Positions 7,400-12,094 of a stretch of DNA of 12,094 nt are shown here, one piece after another. Within the stretch, counting starts at the first letter, position 1. Every line of letters begins with the position of its first letter. Source of the stretch: Bacillota bacterium (GTDB lineage: Bacteria > Bacillota > Clostridia > Oscillospirales > Oscillospiraceae). Under the pieces are notes generated by a model. The model did no database searches. It saw only the letters and a list, made by a program, of their open reading frames with translations, and was not told the DNA's origin. The DNA is taken from the NCBI GenBank assembly GCA_029268085.1, contig JAJUHD010000062.1, positions 1-12,094 on the forward strand, in the 5' to 3' direction. A program made the translations under genes and the position numbers.

Positions 7400-8782
7400 T
7401 TACTCCAATCCGAGAACTATACTGCGGAAGGTATTGCCGCGTTCAACAAAGTTTTTGAATTTATCGAATGACGAACAAGCGGGGGAAAGAATCACAACGT
7501 CGCCATCATCGGCGCTGTATGCCGCGGAAAGGACCGCATCGCGGAAATCGTCGATGATATGGATAGGCAGGGTCAGGCGGTTGTAGCCGGGGGTGTTTAC
7601 AACGGCGTCCCTTATCCTCTCGGCCGTTTCACCCGTAAGGAACAGGGCTTTTACGCGCGCAACGATCTCAGTTCCCAGATCATCAAAAGGCACATGCTTA
7701 TCATGTCCGCCTGCGATAAGTATGGGTTTGATCTTGGTAAAGCAGCGCAGTGCCGCGATCGTGCGCGTGGGGCTGGATGCGATGGAGTCGTTATAGAATT
7801 TGACGCCGCGCAGCTCTCGTACGAGCTCAATGCGGTGGGGAACGCCGGGGAATGTTCTTGCCACCTTGCGGAAAACGCTGTCCGTGATGTAACCCTCGGT
7901 CGCGGCATAGGCAGCCATATAGTTATCAACATTGTGGAGTCCGGGGATCAGGATGCCGGCAGTCGGCATGATTTCATGAACCTCGTAATTCCTTGCGCAG
8001 TATATAAGCTCGTCAACTGTGAAGCAGCCGCTCTGTACAGAGTGCACATGGCTGAAATAGCATATGTTCGATTTTGCTTCCGCGGTGAATCCGGATGTAT
8101 AGGAATCGTCGGCGTTGAGGACAAGACGGTCGCCTGCATCCTGATTCAGGAAAATGTTCTTTTTCGCACTGATGTAGTCATCAAGATCAGGATGAACATC
8201 AAGATGGTTCGGTGAAATGTTTGTAATGACAGCCACGTCCGGCTTGCACTTCATGCTGTGCAGCTGGAAGGAACTTAGCTCAAGGACCGCAAAGTCCTGC
8301 GGTTTCATTTCGGGTACTTTGTTCAGAAGAGGCATGCCTATATTTCCTCCCAGAAAAACAGTATGCCCGGATTCTCTCAAAAGTGTCGCAATTAACGTAG
8401 AAGTCGTGGTTTTTCCGTCGCTTCCGGTAATAGCAATGGTACGGCAGGGGCATACTGCGAAAAAAGCCTCCATTTCAGAAGTGAGGACGCTTCCGTTTTT
8501 GGCCGCGTTTCTGAGCTCCGGCGTAAATGGATGCAGACCGGGGGTGCGAAAGATTACATCCTCGTGCAGGTTTTCAAGATATCTATCACCGAGACGCAGC
8601 TTTGCGCCGCGCTCAATGAGAGCATTTGCATTCTCAAACTGTTCTTCGCCGCGCTTGTCGCAAACGGTAACGTCCAGACCGTGTACCAGCAACAGATCTG
8701 TAAGCGGGGCATTGCTTACGCCGTATCCCACTACGGCTATGCTCTTGCCCTTGAGCGAATTCAGATATTCGTCTAAAGTCAT
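7400..8782 (-). CDS. murD: UDP-N-acetylmuramoylalanine--D-glutamate ligase MurD
   Basis: MurD adds D-glutamate to UDP-MurNAc-L-Ala in the cytoplasm, using ATP, the second amino acid addition of peptidoglycan precursor synthesis. From the ATG at 8780-8782 it is 460 residues, normal for the family. Visible are the N-terminal Rossmann-like substrate domain (AVVGYGVSN), P-loop GSDGKTTT (from residue 120), NHLDVH in the central domain, the probable carbamylated lysine in YISAKKNIF (K207), and the C-terminal motifs NDSIASSPTRT, AGGHDKH and LSPACSSFDKFKNFVERG. A GTG 12 bp upstream (8794) is possible, but AGGTGG (8791-8796) lies 8 nt before the ATG and overlaps the GTG. It is outside the usual division-cell-wall cluster and leads a run that ends with murT, which acts later on the same D-Glu residue. 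Confidence 0.97.
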   Translation of the reverse strand: MTLDEYLNSLKGKSIAVVGYGVSNAPLTDLLLVHGLDVTVCDKRGEEQFENANALIERGAKLRLGDRYLENLHEDVIFRTPGLHPFTPELRNAAKNGSVLTSEMEAFFAVCPCRTIAITGSDGKTTTSTLIATLLRESGHTVFLGGNIGMPLLNKVPEMKPQDFAVLELSSFQLHSMKCKPDVAVITNISPNHLDVHPDLDDYISAKKNIFLNQDAGDRLVLNADDSYTSGFTAEAKSNICYFSHVHSVQSGCFTVDELIYCARNYEVHEIMPTAGILIPGLHNVDNYMAAYAATEGYITDSVFRKVARTFPGVPHRIELVRELRGVKFYNDSIASSPTRTIAALRCFTKIKPILIAGGHDKHVPFDDLGTEIVARVKALFLTGETAERIRDAVVNTPGYNRLTLPIHIIDDFRDAVLSAAYSADDGDVVILSPACSSFDKFKNFVERGNTFRSIVLGLE

Positions 8783-8845
8783 GGTATACGCCACCTTTCA
8801 GATTAAGCTGAGGAGAGCGAGCCATGTCGGATCCTCAACTGGTAT

Positions 8846-8874
8846 ATTATACAGCTTTTATAAGATCATTACAA
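8846..8874 (-). promoter_or_regulatory. Sigma-A-type promoter of the murD operon
   Basis: On the minus strand TTGTAA (8869-8874), a 17-bp spacer and a perfect TATAAT (8846-8851) form a good housekeeping promoter. The predicted start is near 8840, giving murD a leader of about 57 nt that ends with AGGTGG before the ATG. Read from sequence pattern only. Confidence 0.72.
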
Positions 8875-8937
8875 CCCATTTTATGTATATCAGGCTTCTC
8901 TAGGGGGTATGTTAGCTTTGAAGATGCTGTATTTTTC

Positions 8938-8966
8938 TTGCAAGCGCTTGTCCTCTGCGTTATAAT
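8938..8966 (+). promoter_or_regulatory. Sigma-A-type promoter of rpe
   Basis: TTGCAA (8938-8943), a 17-bp spacer and a perfect TATAAT (8961-8966). The predicted start is near 8974, about 140 nt before the rpe ATG. The 10-bp perfect palindrome CAAGCGCTTG (8941-8950) overlaps the -35 and the first part of the spacer and could be an operator. Confidence 0.75.
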
Positions 8967-8973
8967 AAATAAT

Positions 8974-9110
8974 AAGTGTAGTCCACCGGGGACGGTAAGC
9001 AGGCGCTTGCCGCCCCCGTATATCAAAGTCGCCCCCGCGGGGACTGACTATAAAATCTTATGCCGCTGCAAACGTATCTGTTACGCGCAGACGGGCCTAC
9101 GGGAGACAGG
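8974..9110 (+). promoter_or_regulatory. Structured 5' leader RNA of rpe, family not recognised
   Basis: Between the predicted start and the rpe ribosome-binding site the RNA can form three hairpins. Hairpin A (8987-9018) has CGGGG/CCCCG, one A-C mismatch, a C-G pair, then GGUAAGC/GCUUGCC around an AGGC loop. Hairpin B (9027-9045) has AGUC/GACU and CCC/GGG with one bulged G. Hairpin C (9063-9094) has CCG/CGG, CUGC/GCAG and CGUA/UACG. GUAG (8978-8981) and CUAC (9097-9100) can close the whole, directly against the GGGAG at 9101-9105. Competing pairings exist: AGUCC (8980-8984) with GGACU (9041-9045), and the AGGC loop with GCCU (9095-9098), the latter excluding the closing stem. This fits a cis-acting regulator. 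I found no match in memory to T-box, guanidine, TPP, SAM, glycine, c-di-GMP or 6S RNA signatures. The folding was done by eye. Confidence 0.5.
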
Positions 9111-9114
9111 AAAA

Positions 9115-9768
9115 ATGATAAAAGTATCGCCTTCTATCCTTGCCGCCGACTTTTCGGCGCTGATTAAAGATATTAACGACGTAAAAAACGCAGGAGCAGA
9201 ATATTTGCATGTTGATGTAATGGACGGCGTGTTCGTTCCGAACATCAGCATAGGCATACCTGTCGTCAAATCACTGCGAAAAGCGACCGACATGTTCCTA
9301 GATGTGCACCTTATGATCGACAGGCCCCAGCGCTATGTCAAAGCTTTCTGCGACGCAGGCGCGGATCTCGTTACCTTCCACCTCGAAGCATGCCAGCCGC
9401 AGGATATATTCGAGGCAATAACGGTCATCAAGCTTTGCGGAAAAAAGGCAGGGCTGAGCCTGAAACCAAAGACCCCCGCCGTTACACTGCTGCCTTATAT
9501 CTCCATGCTTGACCTTGTCCTTGTTATGACGGTCGAACCGGGCTTCGGCGGGCAGTCCTTCATGCATGACCAGCTTCCCAAGATCGCATCGATCAGGCAG
9601 ATGATCGACAATGTCAACCCTACCTGCGAGCTTGAAGTGGACGGCGGAATTGACTCAGAAACCTCAAAGCTGGTCAAGGACGCGGGCGCGAATGTGCTTG
9701 TCGCGGGCAGCGCGGTTTTCGGCAGAGAAGACAGAAAGGCCGCGATCGAGGCTATCAGAAACGCATAA
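9115..9768 (+). CDS. rpe: Ribulose-phosphate 3-epimerase
   Basis: Rpe interconverts D-ribulose 5-phosphate and D-xylulose 5-phosphate in the non-oxidative pentose phosphate pathway, in the cytoplasm. The 217-residue TIM barrel has the expected length and complete active site: SPSILAADF (S7), HVDVMDGVFVPN (H32, D34 as metal ligands and general acid/base), DVHLMI (H65), the TVEPGFGGQ phosphate loop (about 139-147), EVDGGI (D176, second catalytic Asp) and the phosphate-binding VAGSAVFG. The ATG at 9115 begins the canonical MIKVSPSILA. The frame stays open upstream to 8824, but that extension is promoter and leader sequence. GGGAG (9101-9105) and AGGA (9108-9111) offer ribosome-binding sites at 9- and 3-nt spacing. 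recR follows after 53 bp and is probably co-transcribed. Confidence 0.97.
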   Translation: MIKVSPSILAADFSALIKDINDVKNAGAEYLHVDVMDGVFVPNISIGIPVVKSLRKATDMFLDVHLMIDRPQRYVKAFCDAGADLVTFHLEACQPQDIFEAITVIKLCGKKAGLSLKPKTPAVTLLPYISMLDLVLVMTVEPGFGGQSFMHDQLPKIASIRQMIDNVNPTCELEVDGGIDSETSKLVKDAGANVLVAGSAVFGREDRKAAIEAIRNA

Positions 9769-9821
9769 GGTGACAGGTTTTATATTGTATTTCGATTATA
9801 ATCACAAGGAGCATTTGAAAA

Positions 9822-10421
9822 ATGTCATTTTTCCCGCCCTCACTGGAAACGCTCATAGATAAGTTCGCATCTTTGCCCGGCATCGGCAAAAAAAGTGCCC
9901 AGCGCCTTGCGTTCCATATTCTGTCCCTGCCGGAGGGTGAGGCGGAGAGTTTCGCCGCCGCGATCCTTGACGCGAAAACAAGCGTCCACTGCTGCCCGGT
10001 ATGCCAGAACTTGACGGACGGCGATGTTTGCTCCATTTGCGGAGATGCCCGCCGCGACAGGAGCATTATCTGCGTAGTCGCTGAGCCGAGAGATGTGCTT
10101 TCCTTTGAACGCAGCCGGGAATATAAGGGACTTTACCACGTCCTGCATGGCGTGATGTCGCCCATGAACCATATCGGTCCGGACGATCTTAAAATTTCCG
10201 AGCTTATCGCCCGCGTAGCGGAGGGCGAGGTGCGCGAGGTCGTCATGGCGACAAACCCCGATATTGAGGGCGATACGACCGCAATGTATATTTCACGCCT
10301 TATAAAACCCTTCAACATTAAAGTTACACGCCTTGCTTACGGCATACCTGTCGGTTCGAATCTCGAATACGCCGATGATGCAACTCTCACGCGCGCACTC
10401 GAAGGCCGTCGTGAAATGTAA
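9822..10421 (+). CDS. recR: Recombination mediator protein RecR
   Basis: RecR works with RecO, and RecF where present, to load RecA onto SSB-coated single-stranded DNA during gap repair. The 199-residue protein has the standard length and order: N-terminal helix-hairpin-helix (FASLPGIGKKSAQRLAFHIL, about 15-34), a four-cysteine zinc motif (C58, C61, C70, C73), a Toprim domain starting near residue 82 (IICVVAEPRDV), and the C-terminal TRLAYGIPVGSNLEYADDAT region. AAGGAG (9806-9811) sits 10 nt before the ATG, slightly long. In many Firmicutes recR follows dnaX and the YbaB/EbfC gene; here it follows rpe instead. I see no convincing separate promoter in the 53-bp gap, although TATAAT occurs at 9797-9802. 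Confidence 0.97.
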   Translation: MSFFPPSLETLIDKFASLPGIGKKSAQRLAFHILSLPEGEAESFAAAILDAKTSVHCCPVCQNLTDGDVCSICGDARRDRSIICVVAEPRDVLSFERSREYKGLYHVLHGVMSPMNHIGPDDLKISELIARVAEGEVREVVMATNPDIEGDTTAMYISRLIKPFNIKVTRLAYGIPVGSNLEYADDATLTRALEGRREM

Positions 10422-10432
10422 TTATAAAACTC

Positions 10433-10461
10433 TTGCAATATCCACAAAATAGCGGTATAAT
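10433..10461 (+). promoter_or_regulatory. Sigma-A-type promoter of rnj
   Basis: TTGCAA (10433-10438), a 17-bp spacer and a perfect TATAAT (10456-10461), starting 11 bp after the recR stop. The predicted start of transcription is near 10468, giving rnj an unusually long leader of about 220 nt. No terminator hairpin with a T run separates recR from it, so read-through from rpe-recR is also possible. Confidence 0.75.
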
Positions 10462-10467
10462 AATTAT

Positions 10468-10687
10468 ACAAAGCCCACAAATGGGAGAATAAATTAGGAT
10501 ATAAGCACGAAAGTGCATATTATACGGTTACAATCTATTCATGTGAATCAGGGGCGCAACAAATTATATCCGCGGAGCAGGGCGGTTATAATTATGTATC
10601 GGGCGTCTGTGCTTTTTGTACTCATAATGGTCCGTAACCGGCTGAAATTATTACATAATCAATACAAAAAGGAGAATTCTTTTATCT
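10468..10687 (+). promoter_or_regulatory. Long structured 5' leader of the RNase J mRNA
   Basis: The leader shows several inverted repeats. A small CCCA/TGGG hairpin (10474-10485) is followed by GCAC-GAAA-GTGC (10505-10516), a GNRA-tetraloop hairpin that extends through AT pairs. CGGTTAC (10525-10531) and GTAACCG (10634-10640) form a perfect 7-bp long-range stem. Enclosed in it is an 11-bp hairpin (10562-10593): AATTATA/TATAATT, one T-T mismatch, CCGC/GCGG and an 8-nt purine-rich loop. ATTC/GAAT (10537-10548) is a further short stem. The ribosome-binding site AAGGAG (10669-10674) lies outside the closed domain. Autoregulation by cleavage of the leader, as known for the rne 5' UTR in E. coli, is a possible role, but that is inference. 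Confidence 0.5.
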
Positions 10688-12094
10688 ATGTCATCAAAAC
10701 TGAAAATAATTCCGCTCGGAGGCCTGAATGAGATCGGCAAAAATCTCACCGTCTACGAGTACGGCGACGATATTATCGTCGTCGACTGCGGTCTCGGCTT
10801 TCCCGATGAGGAGATGTACGGGGTCGACATTGTCATACCCGATTTCAGCTACCTTGTCCAGAACCAGCATAAGATTCGGGCTGTCATTCTCACCCACGGG
10901 CACGAGGACCATATCGGCGGTCTGCCGTATCTCATGCGAGAGATAAATGTTCCGCTCTACACTACACGGCTGACGGCGGGGCTTATCAAACTTAAGCTTG
11001 AAGAGACAGGGCTTCTCGAAAAGGCCAAGATAACCACACTTGAAGCGGGAGAGCGCTTCAAGGCGGGCTGCTTCAATATCGAACTGATCCACGTCAACCA
11101 CAGTATTGCGGATTCCGTTGCGCTCGCGGTCAAAACGCCTATCGGAACATTGGTCCATACCGGCGACTTCAAGATCGACGTTACGCCGATTGAAGGTGAG
11201 ATGATTGACATCACGAGGCTCGGCGAGCTTGGCAAAGAGGGCGTGCTTATGCTCCTTTCAGACTCTACGAATGTTGAAAGACCCGGCTTCTCCGAGTCCG
11301 AAAAAAAGGTTGGGGTTCGTTTTGACGCTCTTTTCAAAGACTGCGACAAGCGCATCATAGTAACGACCTTTGCATCAAACGTACACAGGGTCCAGCAGAT
11401 TATAAACAGCGCGGCCAAGAACAACCGCAAGGTTGCGATTACGGGACGCAGCATGGAGAATATCATGCGCGTTGCGATGGATCTCGGCTACATGGATGTG
11501 CCAAAGGATACGTTAATTGACATCAACATGATAAATACCCTGCCGAAGAACAGAATCGTTATTATTACAACGGGTAGCCAGGGCGAGAGCATGTCAGCTC
11601 TTTACCGTATGGCCTTTTCGGGTCATCGCCAGGTCGAGATCGACGCGGGCGACAGGGTCATTATTTCCGCGTCGGCGATTCCCGGAAACGAGACGACAAT
11701 CAGTCGTGTAATAAACGAGCTTTTCATGAAGGGCGCGGAGGTCATCTACGACCGGCTGGAAGAGCTTCACGTTTCGGGCCATGCGTGCAGGGAAGAACTC
11801 AAGATGATGCTCGCCCTCACAAAGCCGAAATTTTTCATGCCGCTCCATGGCGAGCAGCGGCATCTCCGCACGCACGCGGAGCTTGCAAAGAACATGGGTA
11901 TCGACCCAAGGAATATCGTTATCGGAGACATCGGCAGGATAGTCGATGTCACAAAAAAGGAAATTAAGCTCGGCGGAACCGTTACGGCCGGTAAGGTACT
12001 CGTGGACGGCACCGGTGTCGGCGACGTCGGCAGCATCGTTCTGCGCGACAGGCGTCACCTTGCGCAGGACGGCATGGTGGTTGTTGTAATGACG
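10688..12094 (+). CDS. rnj: Ribonuclease J (3' end outside window)
   Basis: RNase J is a metallo-beta-lactamase/beta-CASP nuclease with 5'-to-3' exonuclease and endonuclease activity, central to mRNA decay and rRNA maturation in Firmicutes. The frame is open for 469 residues to the right edge; the family is about 555, so the C-terminal domain is largely missing from view. Seen are the metal-binding THGHEDHIGG (H70, H72, D74, H75), NHSIADS (H138), HTGDFKID (D160), the beta-CASP region with TTGSQGES (about 294-301), HVSGHA (H364) and PLHGEQRH (H387). The start at 10688 gives the usual MSSKLKIIPLGGLNEIGKN beginning. AAGGAG lies 13 nt upstream, a long spacing; no better in-frame start is present. 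Whether it is the J1 or J2 type cannot be decided here. Confidence 0.95.
   Translation, partial: MSSKLKIIPLGGLNEIGKNLTVYEYGDDIIVVDCGLGFPDEEMYGVDIVIPDFSYLVQNQHKIRAVILTHGHEDHIGGLPYLMREINVPLYTTRLTAGLIKLKLEETGLLEKAKITTLEAGERFKAGCFNIELIHVNHSIADSVALAVKTPIGTLVHTGDFKIDVTPIEGEMIDITRLGELGKEGVLMLLSDSTNVERPGFSESEKKVGVRFDALFKDCDKRIIVTTFASNVHRVQQIINSAAKNNRKVAITGRSMENIMRVAMDLGYMDVPKDTLIDINMINTLPKNRIVIITTGSQGESMSALYRMAFSGHRQVEIDAGDRVIISASAIPGNETTISRVINELFMKGAEVIYDRLEELHVSGHACREELKMMLALTKPKFFMPLHGEQRHLRTHAELAKNMGIDPRNIVIGDIGRIVDVTKKEIKLGGTVTAGKVLVDGTGVGDVGSIVLRDRRHLAQDGMVVVVMT

Larger units (their letters stand above)
8783..9114. other. Divergent intergenic region between murD and rpe
   Basis: These 332 bases contain no gene I can support. 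From left to right they hold the murD leader of about 57 nt, which includes a TGAGGA/TCCTCA inverted repeat with a 17-nt loop; the murD promoter facing left (8846-8874); a stretch at about 8875-8937 in which I see nothing definite; the rpe promoter facing right (8938-8966) with a 10-bp palindrome in its spacer; and a structured rpe leader. The two promoters do not overlap, their -35 boxes being 63 bp apart. Confidence 0.8.

Noticed and set aside
7559..8903. Two long plus-strand open frames (218 and 228 residues) opposite murD
   Set aside because: They lie antisense to a certain murD, show no recognisable domain or ribosome-binding site, and are of the kind expected opposite a mid-GC gene.
8974..9110. 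6S RNA or guanidine riboswitch as identity of the rpe leader
   Set aside because: It lacks the single long hairpin with central bubble of 6S RNA and is continuous with rpe without a terminator. A CGGGAGA string recalls the guanidine-I 3' end, but the 5' conserved elements are absent from the predicted transcript.
8824..9114. Upstream extension of the rpe frame to an ATG at 8824 (97 extra residues)
   Set aside because: The extension covers the rpe promoter and the structured leader. The family's canonical start is the MIKVSPSILA at 9115, and a ribosome-binding site precedes it.
9797..9802. TATAAT in the rpe-recR gap as a separate recR promoter
   Set aside because: GTGACA upstream is 21 bp away, too far for a normal spacer, and no -35 is seen at 16-18 bp.
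1..12094. CRISPR array, transposon, prophage, tRNA or rRNA
   Set aside because: No regularly spaced repeats, terminal inverted repeats, transposase or integrase frames, or recognisable tRNA or rRNA sequences were seen.

Overview
The window looks like chromosomal DNA from an endospore-forming low- to mid-GC Firmicute, most likely class Clostridia. The evidence is a clear YunB-type sporulation protein, a MurT-type lipid II amidase subunit, an NAD+-dependent DNA ligase, RNase J, a YnbB-type PLP enzyme and tandem M42 peptidases. The genus cannot be fixed from sequence alone. No mobile element, tRNA, rRNA or CRISPR array was seen.

Left arm (about 1-8782, minus strand). This is a long, tightly spaced, probably operonic run. 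In transcription order it is murD, two M42 metallopeptidases, a YnbB-type PLP enzyme, yunB, ligA and murT. murT runs off the left edge, and its partner gatD would be expected just outside. murD has a strong sigma-A-type promoter and its stop codon overlaps a start codon of the next gene. The run has at least two internal control points. One is a pair of matching 21-bp dyads (half sites near TTAGTGCA / TGCACTAA, 5-bp spacer) between the two M42 genes. The other is an extended -10 promoter between ligA and murT whose predicted start lies about 3 nt before the murT ATG, implying a leaderless transcript. murD and murT bracket the run functionally: MurD adds D-Glu during peptidoglycan precursor synthesis, and MurT, with GatD, later amidates that residue.

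Centre (8783-9114). A 332-bp divergent intergenic region holds the murD promoter, facing left, and the rpe promoter, facing right. Between the rpe promoter and the rpe ribosome-binding site lies about 125 nt that can fold into three hairpins enclosed by a short closing stem. I do not recognise the family.

Right arm (9115-12094, plus strand). rpe (ribulose-phosphate 3-epimerase) and recR (recombination mediator) are followed by an independently promoted rnj gene (RNase J), cut by the right edge. The rnj transcript has a leader of about 220 nt with a 7-bp long-range closing stem and an 11-bp internal hairpin.

Most promising for novelty are the structured leader before rpe, the structured leader before rnj, the twin dyads between the peptidase genes, and the leaderless murT. 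The protein-coding content itself is conventional housekeeping.
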